A stretch of 64,000 nt of DNA, taken from assembly GCA_025201765.1 (NCBI GenBank), contig MU623477.1:27271-91270 (forward strand), in the 5' to 3' direction. The translations under genes were made by a program, and so were the position numbers. This DNA comes from Daldinia sp. FL1419 (Eukaryota > Ascomycota > Sordariomycetes > Xylariales > Hypoxylaceae). The notes under the pieces were generated by a model. That model did not search any database. It was not told the DNA's origin and saw only the letters and a list, made by a program, of their open reading frames with translations. Below are positions 22,741-35,015 of this stretch, piece after piece. Position 1 is the first letter of the stretch, and the number at the start of each line of letters is the position of its first letter.

Positions 22741-23332
22741 GGAGAAGAGGGAGGAGAACATATTAGGAAGTACCTGTTTTGGTGGAATATATAAAGACAT
22801 GTGAATGTACCTAGGTATATAGTATTCATGGTAAAGACTATCGCGATTATAAGGAGTATTTCACAAACTCTAACGCCACACCCTTCTGTCGTGCTAACCT
22901 TTTTTTTCTTTTTGAAAAACCCCCCCAAAAAACCTTCCCTTGAGAACGTGCCTGCTGCCTATTCTTTTTAGCCTGCCAAGACCTTGTTATTGCTTATGGT
23001 TACCTGGGCAAAGGCCAAAGTGGGGATTGCTTTATTATGACGCACCCTTTTTCTGCTTTCTCTCCCACCAACCCACCAACCCGCCAACCCGCCAACCCGC
23101 CAACCTGCCCAACCCACTTAATTGTGTACACATCCAATAACACACTTCAATACTCAATACACCAAAAAACGCAAAAGAAAAACAACATCAGGCGTTGACG
23201 GCGCCCCGCGACGAACTCCCTATTTAAGACATAGGGTCTACTCTCCAATCGCTTTATGCGACTTTTATTCTCTTGCTGGTCAATTTTATTTTCTATTCGT
23301 TGACATCGTCGTCGGGCGACGAGAAAGACAAG
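22741..23332. other. intergenic / VID27 promoter and leader
   Basis: Contains C- and A-homopolymer runs near 22899-22935 and a CCAACCCG tandem repeat (23065-23117). The remainder is the VID27 leader; no further gene is seen. Confidence 0.4.
23065..23117 (+). repeat. CCAACCCG tandem repeat upstream of VID27
   Basis: About six 8-9 bp units of the form CCAACCC[AG], slightly degenerate at the right end. It lies about 215 bp upstream of the VID27 start codon. Confidence 0.7.
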
Positions 23333-25943
23333 ATGTTTGTTCTCAAAAACGGTGAGTTGTTCCCCTCGCTGCTACGTTCTCAGCCTTACGGAGCATATTC
23401 CTTTGCTGCGAAAGTATAATTGGTTATTGTTCTCTTTGTATCTGTAATATTGAACACGTGGCTAACTTAGCTACCTTATAATAGTCGGCAAGCTCATTTT
23501 CGGCTCCAGTAGCCAAGAATCCATGATCGAGTTGCCTCAAGGTCAACTCTACTTGGTTCGACCGCTATCGCCTAAAGGATACTCCGAGTTAATATTTAAG
23601 GACGCCACTGCTCGAATCCGTCGCACTGGCCAAGACTTTCAATACCAACTCGTCGTACAAAGAGTTTACGAAGAAGGTGAAGCCGAGCTAGCTGACGAGG
23701 AAGGTGAAGACGAAGAGCTCAACGCACTGGCTGCCGAGCGTGACGAGAAGACTTTCCTACTCGACGAGGCCCTTCACTTCCGTGTCGAAGGTAGAGAAGG
23801 ATCGGAGAAAGTGCTCGCTTGGAAAGACTTGAGCGGAGACGTCGGCGACGTTTACGAATTCGTCTGTGATCCATCGACTAAATCTGCCCAGGTCGAGGCA
23901 TTCGAGCGTATCGCAAGGCAGTGTCAATACGAGCGCAAATACAGAAAGCCTCATTCTACAGCCTCGGCGGCTGATCTTCAGCAATTTGTTTTTGAAGAGC
24001 AACCCATTCCTCAGGCTAGTCCTATTCATAGCCCTACTCTCGCAAGATCAATCGAATCCTCCGACGCCATATTCCAGCTGAAGAGCGAGGCGAACGTCAG
24101 CAGCAAGCGAGAAAGCATACAATCCGCTGCTTCGGTACTTGCAGAACCGGAACCGGAACCGGAGACATACGAAGAGAAAGAAGCCGATACACAACAGGCC
24201 GGCGAGATGGGCCCTCCTCAGCCACCAGTCCAACCTGAACCGCTAGAAATTTTTGCCATGGAAATTGGAGAGTTGCATTTCTTTGACTTCCCCTCTGGCG
24301 CATTTGTCATCAAGGACCCGTCCGTCACAGCTCAAGTGTCTGATATCGGGAATTGGAATTACTGGCTGCATATTGCCAGTGCGGATCGCCAGTGGCTTGG
24401 TATTCCGGTTGTTGCCGACATCAACCCTGTCTTCAACTTTGAATTCCTTTCCTTTATCTTCAATCAGTTTACCGAGGATGGCTCCGCCTATTCCTGGCTA
24501 CTAAGATTCAAGGATAATAAGACTCTCGAAAGATTCCAGGATGGTCTAATGAGAGCACTTTGGGAGCAGCTGAACGAAGTCAAGTGGACTAAAGTAAAAG
24601 AGCAGGACCGTCAATATGTCTTGGATGCCTTTGAAGATCTCAACATGGAAGATGCGCCGATTGAAGAAGAGGAAGAGGAGCCCGAAGTCGAGGAACCGGA
24701 AGAGGATGATGCCCCCCAGAGCGAACATTACGACAGCGACGAGGAAGAAGATGACGTTGAGACTCAGCCCAAGGATCCGCATACCAATTCCGCGTTGGCC
24801 GTTGGATACAAGCATGACCGCTCCTTTGTTGTCCGAGGTCCCAGAATCGGTGTATTCAAGCACACGCCTAAAAACCACTTGGAATTCACGACCAACATTT
24901 CCAAAGTTGAAACCCCCCAGGGCAAATCTTTTGTTCCGAAGAAAGTCATGTTACACAACGAGGATCGCAACCTAATCCTACAGAACGACACGGATCCCAA
25001 CAAGCTATATCGTATGGATCTCGAATACGGAAAAGTTGTCGACGAATGGAACGTCCATGATGATATTCCGGTTGTCACATTCGCACCAGAAAACAAGTTT
25101 GCGCAGATGACCCACGAACCTACTTTCCTTGGTATCTCCCGCAACGCCTTATTCCGAGTTGACCCTCGATTGTCTGGAACTAAACTAGTCGACTCCCAGC
25201 TCAAGCAGTACGCATCAAAGAATGACTTTTCTGCAGTATCTACTACGGAGAAGGGTTACGTTGCTGTTGCATCCAACAAGGGTGATATTCGACTTTTCGA
25301 CCGCCTAGGTATCAACGCCAAGACTGTGATCCCGGCCCTTGGCGAGCCCATCATTGGTCTCGATGTGTCCGCAGATGGACGTTGGGTACTAGCGACCTGT
25401 CGCACGTATCTACTACTTATAGATGCCCTACAAAAGTCTGGTAAGAATGAAGGTAAACTAGGCTTTGAAAAGCCATTTGCTGCCGATGCGAAACCCCAAC
25501 CACGTCGTCTGGCGTTGAGTCCCGAACACGTTGCCCAGTTTCATCATGAGACAGGAAAGGGCGTCTCATTCACCCCCGCTCGGTTCAACACAAGCAAGAC
25601 AAATGAAGAGACATCAATAATCACTGCAACTGGTCCATACATCGTGGACTGGAACCTTGATAAGGTGCTTCGTGGATCAAAGACCCCATACATCATCAAA
25701 CGCTACGAGGATACTGTGAAGGCCGACGATTTCAAGTTCGGCACTGACCAGAATGTCATTGTCACCCTGCCAAATTGGGTGAACATGGTTGGCAAGCAGC
25801 ATCTCAAGAAGCCTACGAGGGAGAGCATTGCGGGCGATTTCCAACGACTAGGAACACCTAGACGGACTTCGGGACGTGTGGGGACCCGGGCAAGTGGCCG
25901 TTACAAGCTGGGCAAGGATGAGGTTGTTAATTCACCTTACTAA
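23333..25943 (+). CDS. VID27: VID27 family protein (vacuolar import and degradation)
   Basis: In yeast, Vid27 is linked to vacuole import and degradation of gluconeogenic enzymes after glucose refeeding; it is cytoplasmic. A tiny first exon (23333-23351, MFVLKN plus one base) is spliced over a 133-nt intron to 23485-25943, giving 825 aa, close to the yeast length. The second exon continues VGKLIFGSSSQESMIELPQG, the conserved family start. An N-terminal PH-like region is followed by a second conserved block (WNYWLHI, FNFEFLSFIF), an Asp/Glu-rich linker at about 396-435, and a C-terminal beta-propeller-like domain (SALAVGYKHDRSFVVRG, EYGKVVDEW, GDIRLFDRLG, PIIGLDVSADGRWVLATC). Omitting the micro-exon would lose the conserved N-terminus. 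Annotation is firm; the molecular role in moulds is untested. Confidence 0.93.
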
Positions 25944-27473
25944 ACTGGAGTTTCTGACCAAGTGTCAAATAAATGGTTTTTCAACTGACTTATTCGTTAT
26001 TCCCATGTTACACTCGTGTTGAAGACGAGATCGCACTTTTCCTACGATACATACCCCAGTGGCGTTTGAAAGGGGGGCGGAAACTGGTGTTTTATTCATT
26101 CACTTGCGACGAGCCATTTCTGCGTAAGATGGTGCCTGATTCTCATCTCGCGATATTAGTGATTTCACCTTAGTTAGATAGTTAGTAATTTACTCTATCA
26201 ACACTCCATCGGTGTGAATTATTTGCCTTTCATACCTACTTCGTGATATTCGGACGATTTACGAACTGTACCGTACGATTCACCGTAATGTTCGGGATAG
26301 TAGGATTATCTCCCGCATGCCTAAATAAATCGTGCTATTGACCTTCCTTCCCCTCAGGATAGCGAATACGTCGACGGCTTTTTCTGTCGTACTACCTTTA
26401 GGAATCATTCCTATTGGCCCTTATTTTTATTTGACTTGTTTGATGTGAAGGAAGCACCCCGTACACGTAAATACAAAGGAAATATTTGGAAATTGGCGGC
26501 ATAGTAGACTTCCTTATCTCCCTTAGATTATTCAGTACATGATTGGTAAAGCGTAGGATTTCCTCGTTAGAGAACATAGAGCAGCATGTGGTTAGTTTGG
26601 AGTCTCGCTCGGCGAATTATTTATATGAAAGCCTCTGCAAGGTGTCATCATACTTACGATAACCAAGAACGACGTAGGTACGCTCCGGGATGAAGTTGCC
26701 TTGTTACCAGATATTAAGCAGCAAATAGCAAGCATATAAAGTCGTACTGGGACCGGGATTCCGTGGCGCGGTTATAGTTGATATACGGTTATTCCTGTGC
26801 CTTGGGATTTCCCTAATACCGTAAAAGATCGGGCAACTTGCATTCAGCCAAAAACCGTACGCAGGCTACGTCGCAACCATGCGACGTTGACGATCATACT
26901 ACGCAGCTAATACAGGTTCGCGGCGTTGCGATAGCTTACCGGAGCTGTTTTTCTTTTGGCAACTAATATCGTGAGATGTGGTACCAAATATGGTGAACCG
27001 CTCACCTGTCTTCTGCCCCTTTTATTACACTGCCCACTTGTCTCCGGCTTAGAGATAGGCAGTACCTGGACCCAGCACTTCGGGCTATATCTCGTCGTCA
27101 TAGCTCTGTCACATGTCTCTCGACGCCTCGATGCAACTATCCCCATTTGAAATGTCTTGCGCCGCCGCTGACCCGGTTCGACCGAGACCCTATTTCGGAC
27201 GCGCTCATAAGACCGCGCTTTCGGGTGAATGATAGGTTGCAGAGCTGGGAAGATCCTAATATCGTAAGTATAAGCTTAAACCAGGGAATAACTAGACGTA
27301 GTACTAGCTTTCTGGTTCCTTGATTGATTTTTTGACGAGAACGAATTGGCTTGATGATCTAGGTAGTGCGCGATCTTTGGTGACGCGGTCGTTTCTGGAC
27401 CAGGCCCTATCACTCCTACTTTCATTTATTTTAATTGTTCTCTATCCGTTTCGACAAGGTCAAGCTCGTTGCG
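25944..27473. other. intergenic, 1.5 kb
   Basis: No gene or relic was recognised in six frames. The right-hand end is the promoter of the serine hydrolase gene. Confidence 0.4.
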
Positions 27474-29551
27474 ATGAAGCCCCTTCGATTATTGTCGGTG
27501 TCATCGTTGCTGGTAGCGCAATCAATAACTCCGGTCAACGGTATTCCCAATTGCCCATATCCGGGTCCGGCATTCCCGAAACCGACAGCACTTGCCTCCT
27601 CGGACAGGATCAAAACAGCAATCGCAAACTTGACAGCAACATTTGATGCCCGGGCCTCGGATCCAAAAACGAATCCAAACGGAACGTCGTGGTCGATCCA
27701 AGTGTTCTCTGCCTCGGACCCCGATGAAGACATCCCAGTATGGAGTCACTACCATACAGCGACGGATCTACTAGCGGCTGATACTCCTGGTGTGAAAAGC
27801 GTTGGTGGAGATACTGTTTACCGACTTGGTAGTGTCACAAAGATCTTTACGATCCTGACGTTCTTGATCGAAGCTGGGGATACGTACTGGAATACGCCTG
27901 TAACGCAATGGGTCCCGGAACTCGAGCTGCTCGCCGGAAAAGCGCAATACGACCCTATCATGAATGTCGACTGGGATAGCATCACACTACAGGACCTGGC
28001 GAGTCATATGGCGGGTATCGTAAGAGACTGTAAGTGTCTTCTGTCGGTACGACGAGGAGTTGGACTTTCGGGGGGAAAGAACGGAAGAGTTTTGAAGAAC
28101 TACTGAGCTGAGATCTTAAACCCATTTTGCTAGATGCCATCGAGGGGGAACTTACGCAAGAACACAACCAAACAGTCCTTCAATCCCAGGGGTTTCCGCC
28201 GGCACCTAGAAACGAAACACCGGTATGCGGAGAGGCGATAAGGTGCAATCGTGCCCGTAAGTTAAATATCCATAGCATTCGAGGTGTTCCCCTGTGTGAG
28301 TGTGAATGTGAGAGTCAGAAATAAAAAGTCTAGAAGCTAGGTAAAATAAAACAAAATAGGTTCAAAAAGATTAACTGAGCGCTTGTCAGAATTTTTCTCA
28401 GGCCTAGCCGACGTCCCTCCATCTTTCTCGCCATCATGGACAGCAGGGTATTCTAACGCAGGGTACCAGATCCTGGCTTACGCTCTGGAAGCCATCACGA
28501 AGAAGCAATACGCGCAGATGCTGCAGACTGATATTATCGACAAGCTCGAGCTCAAAAACACCTTCTACCAAAAGCCGGATGATAAGCTGGGTGTTATCCC
28601 CCAGGGCCAAGAGAATAATTGGGCATTTAGTATAGGCGAGGCGAGTCCGTACGTTTCCCCCTATCCGGACCCCCTTTTCTCGTACCTTATGCTCCGAATT
28701 GAGTGATTTGATAGCTTACGCTGTGGTAAAGGACTGGAAACATGTACTCTTCAGTAAGCGACCTGTCGCGTCTCGGACGGGCCATATTCCAGCACAAGCT
28801 CCTCCCGCCCGCGCAGACGCGGCGATGGCTCAAACCCACAGCGCTTACGTCGGATATCCACGAGGGTATAAGTTCGCCTTGGGGCATCCGACGCATCCCC
28901 CTTAGCGACGGGAGCCGAGTAGTCGACGCGTACAGCAAAGCCGGCAGCATCAACGTGTACATGTCGCTACTCGTGCTACTCCCCGACTACGACGTGGGCA
29001 TCACGGCGCTCCTGGCCGGCGGCTGGCCCGGTAACTCGAACTGGGAAATAGCCGACGCCATCGGGGCGGTTCTTCTCCCTGCGCTGGAAGAAACCGCGCG
29101 CGACCAAGCGGACGCCTCGTATGCAGGCACATACACAGCCGACGAGCTGAACAGCACGCTGGTCCTCAGCACGGACCCGTCGCGGCCGGGCCTCGGCATC
29201 GAGAAATGGATTAGCAACGGGACGGACATGATCCCGGTCGCGGTGCGGTACACGCTGAACTACAACGTGACGGGGCCTGCGATCCGGCTATACCCGACGG
29301 GGATTGAGACGCAGCCGCAGGGACAACAGAGGACGCGACAAATAGCGTTCAAGGCTGTGGTAGAGAATCTCGATATCAGGGACCACAGCAACGATATGTT
29401 CTCGACGAATTGCGGGACGTGGGTTAGCCAGACGACCGCTGTGTATGCGGATATGCCGCTGGACCAGTTCGTGTTTACGGTGCCGAGGGATGGGAGAGCG
29501 ACGAGTGTGGTGCCGTTGGCGTTGAGGACGAGGTTGAATAAGAAGGAGTAG
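27474..29551 (+). CDS. secreted beta-lactamase-fold serine hydrolase
   Basis: Four exons: 27474-28029, 28134-28256, 28390-28648 and 28732-29551; phases agree and give 585 aa. There is a signal peptide at about 1-23 (ending PVNG). The catalytic triad of class C beta-lactamase / penicillin-binding-protein-like enzymes is visible: Ser120-x-x-Lys123 in LGSVTK, Tyr247-Ser-Asn249 in GYSNAG, and a Lys-x-Gly-like motif in YSKAGS. Several Asn-x-Ser/Thr glycosylation sites support secretion. A C-terminal domain beyond the hydrolase fold is typical of a fungal subfamily related to dermatophyte ARB_00930. The substrate is unknown; peptides, esters or lactones are possible. The last exon is richer in G+C than its flanks. 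The ATG at 27474 was chosen because it begins the signal peptide; an earlier in-frame codon is not needed. Confidence 0.88.
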
Positions 29552-29779
29552 AGGCTGACTCGTAAGAGGTTAGCGATTTGTGATATATTTACCCAATAGA
29601 TCTAAATTCAATTTGCTTCATCATGGGAGACTGTCAGGATTATACATAGGAATATCACCAAGGAACGGAAATTGAAGAGGACAATAACATGATATTAAGT
29701 ATACGCCTACGAGCAAGCTAATAAGCCGTCATAGCCGTCCTCTACTACCTAGGTATCTTATGCTAAAATCTATTATATT

Positions 29780-30720
29780 CCAAGTAAAGGCTGTCAGCCG
29801 GGGTGACGAATGGCATCGTCGCTTGGCGCTCTGTGCGAGGCGAGTCTAGATTGACTACCAAGCAATGGGGAATAGCCGAGAGATCTCGATGCAACCCATT
29901 GGCCAACGACTTCATCAGCACTACCAAGGGGGCCGTACAGTTCTGCGGAGAGGTAGAAAGTGAGTATGTTGTCACCCGACTTTCACTCCGTCGACGAATC
30001 CATTGATAGGAATATAGACAGTTCCTACGGGCTGATCCGGGTCCTTGCTAGTGAATGCGAAGCACGATCCCAGCGGACGAGTGCAGTGCCGTCGTACCAT
30101 ATGAAGCTACGTTATACTGTAATAGATACACCTTGGCACGAGACTCTTCACTGGAAGAGAGATCCAGCAAACATTCCCCTCGGGTCTTCAGGCAGGAAAT
30201 GGTCCTTGCTGTGATTGTAGCGATTTAGACAGACTCTGTCGTTATATTTGGCTATGATATCGGCATCCAGTCGAATCGCGCTTTCTTGGGCTATCAACGA
30301 GTCATTATCCTCTTGCTAGGCTTCGATACAGAAACATAGTTCCGTCTCGGCGGTAGCCTGGTCCATCTGGACTGAGTATTCTAACGGAGTATGATCGTTA
30401 CTGACATCAGAAATCTATCCCATCAAGTCTAGTTCCTCGGGTATTCGGCCCCGGCCCCAATTTCCCATCGTCAAGCCTAGGGCTTCGGGTAGTTGATATC
30501 TCATTGCTGCATCTTGCCCAACTACCTCGCACAGAGCTGATAGTTGTCGGCGAGTCTCATTAAGGAAGGTTCCGTTAGCAGATTGATCCAGATTAAGAAT
30601 ATGTAATTGGGTTTGTATTATCTCAAGGATAAGCAGATATCATGTATCTTCGGTTTTGTAGTGGTTTGGTTATCCGTAGGTAATGAGAATGGTGATAAAC
30701 TACGTCAGGTCATAATCTGC
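29780..30720 (-). pseudogene. unidentified decayed protein-coding gene
   Basis: Reading the minus strand downward from about 30720 gives long stretches of natural-looking protein split by stops and frame changes. One frame has TFLNETRRQLSALCEVVG and YQLPEALGLTMGNWGRG, then a stop, then HTPLEYSVQMDQATAE, then another stop, then AIRLDADIIAKYNDR and FLPEDPRGMFAGSLF. A second frame takes over with SRAKVYLLQYNVASYG; a third has VGTVYIPINGFVDGVKVG followed, after another shift, by LTFYLSAELYGPLGSADE. Continuous composition with at least three in-frame stops and two or three shifts indicates an inactivated gene. I do not recognise the family. A split multi-exon live gene is less likely because the stops are not bounded by plausible introns. 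Confidence 0.5.
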
Positions 30721-31153
30721 AAGGCTCGTAGCTAAATATTATATAGATTTCCATTGCTAAGGCCAGATTCTTAATTAACCCTAGAACATGTGAGAATTTT
30801 ATAAGAGCTTATATGTGTGAATGCCCGAAATTACGACATAGTCGCCACTATAATAGCAATAGCGTACATAATGGTGATAATGTGTATTGTGCATAGAAGA
30901 CAATCAGGTCACAGTGAATCTATTTAACGCGTTTGCCCCGATGCTGGAGATCATGACGCTGTATGTCCAAAGGCCGAGTGTATAAAAGCAGTCTCGTTAT
31001 GCTTTCTATCGTCCGTCTCCGGCGGCTAAAGGTCATAATGATGTCGAGAAGTCGCTTTCCGGTCGTACACCATTTATTGAGAAATTTGGCGGATTTCCTC
31101 AAGATTCGACAAATCAGCTTGAATAGTTGTATTACTAACTTGCTGTATAGGCC
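30721..31153. other. spacer between two relics
   Basis: Moderately A+T-rich, no clear coding content. The 5' half of the ABC transporter that should precede 31154 is not found here. Confidence 0.35.
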
Positions 31154-32819
31154 TTGACATTTTCCGCCCTCCGCCAGCCGACAGGTCGATCAAAGATAGA
31201 TAAGTTGGCCTGGGTAGACGAAGTTATTCATCTCTTAGACATGGAGGAATATGCCGATGCGATTGTAGATGTCCTTGGTGAAGGTCTCAACGCCGAACAG
31301 AGGAAGCGTTTGACTATTGGTGTCGAATTGGCCGCTAGGCCACAGCTCCTGATTTTTCTTGACGAATCTATATCTGACCTCGGCTTCCAAACTAGCTGGA
31401 CAATCTTAAACCTGCTATAAAAGTTGTCCAAAGCAGGGCAAGCCATCATTTTGTACTATCCATCAACCATCTGCGATGCTATTTCAACGATTTGATCACC
31501 TTCTTCTACTTGCTAATGGAGGGCGCACAGTTTACTTTGGTTAGTACCAACCGCGTTTCCCCCACATCTCTCTAACCGTTAGAGGATCTCATCTCACAAT
31601 AGCAAATAGGTCCGGATGGTTGCTAACGAATGTTGATCTTAAAATAGGCGAGATCGGCGATAATTCGCAAACACTTACGGAGTACTTCGAGCGCCACGGG
31701 GCACCAGTCTGCCCAGCAGACGCTAACCCAGCTGAATGGATGTTCGAAGCCATCGGAGCGGTGCCAGGAAGTTGCTCAGACATTGACTGGTATGAAACAT
31801 GTTGTCCAAGCCCAGAGTATCAAGTAGTTCAAGAGGAGCTAGCTCGCCTCAAAGCCGTAAGTTCGACAAAGCCATTAACTCGTAAGCAAAGCGACCCCGA
31901 TTCAAATTGCGAGTTTGCCTCGCCTCTGTGGGAACAATTTATTATCGTCACCCAGCGTGTATTCCAACAATACTGGCAGACACTCCCTTATATCTACTCC
32001 AAGCTCAGTCTCTGCGTTGGTAGCAGCAGTCTAATTATCGGGCTAATTTTTCCTCGACGCCCGCTAACCATTCGAGGACTTTAGAACCAAACTTTTGCTA
32101 TTTTCGAATTAGTTACGTAGTATTTTTTGGGGACAGTTAGTAGACTGGCGATCACCAAAATTCGCTACGCAACACTCATTATACGAAGTCCGTGAGCGAC
32201 CGGCTAAGACGTATTTTTGGACAGTCTTCATGCTTAGTCAAATCGTCTCGGAAATCCGTTGGAGTGCCCTAGCATCTATCTTTATGTGGGCGTTTATTTA
32301 CTATCCTGCCGGTTTTTATAAGAACGCAGGGGTCGCAGGACAAAGTACCGAACGAGGTGGACTAATGTGGCTCCTATTCCTATAATTCGTTCTCTTCGTC
32401 TCTTCCTTCGCGCACATGTGTGTTTCTGTTCTCAGCGCCGCAGACGAGGAGGGGGAGCCCTTGCTAATTTCCTATTTGTCCTCATTTTCTTCTTCAATAC
32501 CCCATTTCTGTATCTTTATGTATCGGGTCTCGCCCTTGTCGTACTGGATCTCGGCAATCCTATCTACGGGCTTGGCGAATGTAGAGGTTACATGTGCAAA
32601 TAACGAATACACCGTTATCATCCCGCCCGAAGATCAAACTTGCGGCAATTACATGCTTGATTACGTCTTAAGAGTGGGGGGGTTACTTGTTGGATCCCCG
32701 AAGCAATGACTGGTTGCAGTCACTGCAAGATTAAAGATATAGATGTGTTCACTGTTGCTTCGTTAGGTCTGTACTGGTTGTTAAGGGTGCCGAAGAAGTT
32801 GAAGAGGACAAGGTTGTAA
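31154..32819 (+). pseudogene. PDR-type (ABCG) ABC transporter relic, C-terminal part
   Basis: Matches the second nucleotide-binding domain and second membrane domain of pleiotropic-drug-resistance transporters. Visible landmarks: FSALRQP, VIHLLDMEEYADAIVDVLGE, EQRKRLTIGVELAARPQLL, and a damaged Walker B/D-loop reading FLDESISDLG where FLDEPTSGLD is expected. Then come stops and a frameshift, TLTEYFERHGAPVCPADANP, and membrane segments in changing frames (SPLSYWISAILSTGLANVEV, TCGNYMLDY, LYWLLRVPKK). About 25 residues before LYWLLRVPKK are missing. The first half (NBD1, TMD1) and the Walker A of NBD2 are absent. It is a dead gene; live homologues export drugs and toxins at the plasma membrane. 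Confidence 0.88.
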
Positions 32820-33356
32820 AAGAAGCAATCCCATAAATTCGGTCGTGATTTATTAGGTTTCCCCGACCTTCTCCACTTTTTGAATGGTACCTATGCGCGC
32901 GAGGAAGGTGTACCTATCTGATGTACTACATACAGGTACACTAGGTACTATTTCACAAATGGCTTCAATAGATTATATATAACTTCTCATTTGTTAATTA
33001 GGTATAGAGACGATATCAAGAATACTGGCTATCATTGATACATCATCGCAATCGTATGAACTTTTGAAAATAGTACTATGCACATCTCTACGAACCAGGG
33101 GTTCCAAGGCTCCGTTGCCGAAAATCTACCAATCCCATAAACTCCATCCCTAACCTTGTCTGAATCACATGCTATCCGTTTTTTTCGTTGTCCTATTTCG
33201 TCGTCGTCGTCGTCGTCGTCGTCATCTATGGAATTCAACCTCAAGCAAGTAAGCCCACTTTCAATGGCATAGGCTTGGATATTGTTCGCTATTAATACCC
33301 CGTCGAGTAGACATTATTCCGTACACTATCCTGAGCAACTTTCCACGACGTTCCCT
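32820..33356. other. intergenic, 0.5 kb, with TCG microsatellite
   Basis: 3' flank of trehalose synthase. A (TCG)n run of roughly nine units occupies 33198-33223. No gene is seen. Confidence 0.45.
33198..33223 (+). repeat. (TCG)n microsatellite
   Basis: A perfect trinucleotide run of about nine units, 3' of the trehalose synthase gene and outside any supported coding frame. Confidence 0.8.
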
Positions 33357-35015
33357 TTACTTCAACAAGCCCAGGGCACGTCCTGACGGAGCAGCCGCAC
33401 TAGTAGCAGCCTTAACGCTCTCGAAGACCCCCGACAATGCGCGACCAACATCGTTGCTTAACATCGGCCTTGCATCAGGACCAGCCTTACTATCAACACC
33501 ATGGCTGTGAGCGCTGCTAACCTTGGTGAGTTCGTTCACAAAGCTCTGGCCCCACCAAGCTGATGTGTATTTGAAAACATATCTCTCTAGTTTGCGATAA
33601 TTGGCCTCGCGCATTTCGGGCGACATCGTGACTGCGTCGTGAATAGCGTTGGCAAGGTCTTCCGTGTTCCAAGGGTTCACGATCAAACTGCCATTCAGCG
33701 ACTGGGCAGCGCCTGTGAATTCGGACAGGATCATGACACCATGGCGGTTTTGCTGAGTTGCGATGTATTCGTACGACACAAGGTTCATTCCATCTCGCGT
33801 AGAGCTTACGAGACAGACGTCCGAAACTGCATATAAGGCGCATAATTCGTCAAACTGGACACTCTGATGTAAGAAGTGGATGGGCATAAACTCGACCGTC
33901 CCAAAGCGACCGTTAATTCTCCCTACGAGCTCATTGACGACCGCCCGGAGGTTCTGGTACTCCTCGACATCTTGTCTCGAGGGTACAGCCACTTGTACGA
34001 GCACAATCTTACCAATCCACTCTGGATGTTCTGTCAAGAACACCTCAAGAGCGTGTAGTTTTTGAGGGACACCCTTGATATAGTCCAGGCGATCGACGCC
34101 CACAATTAACTTGACACCTTCGAATTTGCGAGACAAGGCGGCAATTCGCTCCTGCACCTTAGGCTTCTTCAAGCCCTCGACGAATTTGTCCGGATCGATT
34201 CCGATAGGGAACGCCCCCACCGTAACAAATTTCCCTCTATATTCGACACCGTTCGGTGTAGTCGGTGCTTCTAGGATACGCGAGCAGGAGCTAAGAAAGT
34301 GGCGAGCGTAGTCATACGTATGGAAGCCTATTAGATCGCACTGTAGGAGACCTTCGAGTAATGCTTCGCGAACGGGGAGGATTCGGTAGATTTCGCTACT
34401 GGGGAATGGAGTGTGGAGGAAAAAGCCAATCTTGACATCTTTTCGGTCACCGAGCTCGTTGCGCAGCATCTCAGGTAAAAGCATGAGGTGGTAGTCGTGT
34501 ACCCAGATTAGGTCACCATCTCGAACGTCTTTTAATACCGTTTTGGCAAATAGCCTGTTGACCTCCTTGTAAGCAGCCCAGGCATTCTCGTCGAAAGTAA
34601 TCTCGCCGGGGTGGTAGTGGAATAACGGCCAAAGAATCGAGTCTATTAGATTGAAGTTAGCATTGGCCAAAGAGGCACTTTATAGGGAAGAAATTGGCAT
34701 ACTTGAGAATCCATTGTAATGCCTATCGGCAAGTTCATCATCAACGAAGATGGGATGCGCGTTGTATTGCTCCTTGAGTTGTTGCTTCACAGTAGGAATT
34801 TCGGCTTCCGGAACTTCCAGGCCAGGCCAGCCGTACCATTGGAAGCTTGTCGTCTTACTTAGACCACTTAATCCAGTAACCAGACCTCCAGAAGACATAG
34901 AGAAGCTATAGCTCCCCTCCTCTTTTCGTTTTATCGTAATGGGAAGCCGGTTAGACACTAGCAACAGCCGGCGGTCGCCGGTGGAGGAAGACTCGCTCTC
35001 GTCGGTAGGTGGCAT
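33357..35015 (-). CDS. tps1: alpha,alpha-trehalose-phosphate synthase (UDP-forming)
   Basis: Transfers glucose from UDP-glucose to glucose-6-phosphate to make trehalose-6-phosphate, the first step of trehalose synthesis in the cytosol, important for stress tolerance, spore germination and control of glycolysis. Two exons, 34703-35015 and 33357-34642, with a 60-nt intron, give 532 aa. GT20 motifs: VSNRLPI (20-26), YGWPG (61-65), WVHDYHLMLLP (around 153), GVDRLDYIKG (around 289) and STRDGMNLVSYEY (around 387). The C-terminal tail beyond the catalytic domain, rich in Ala and Ser, is longer than in yeast Tps1. Two AGGGG elements lie about 370-390 bp upstream. It lacks a phosphatase domain, so it is the synthase rather than Tps2. 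Confidence 0.96.
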
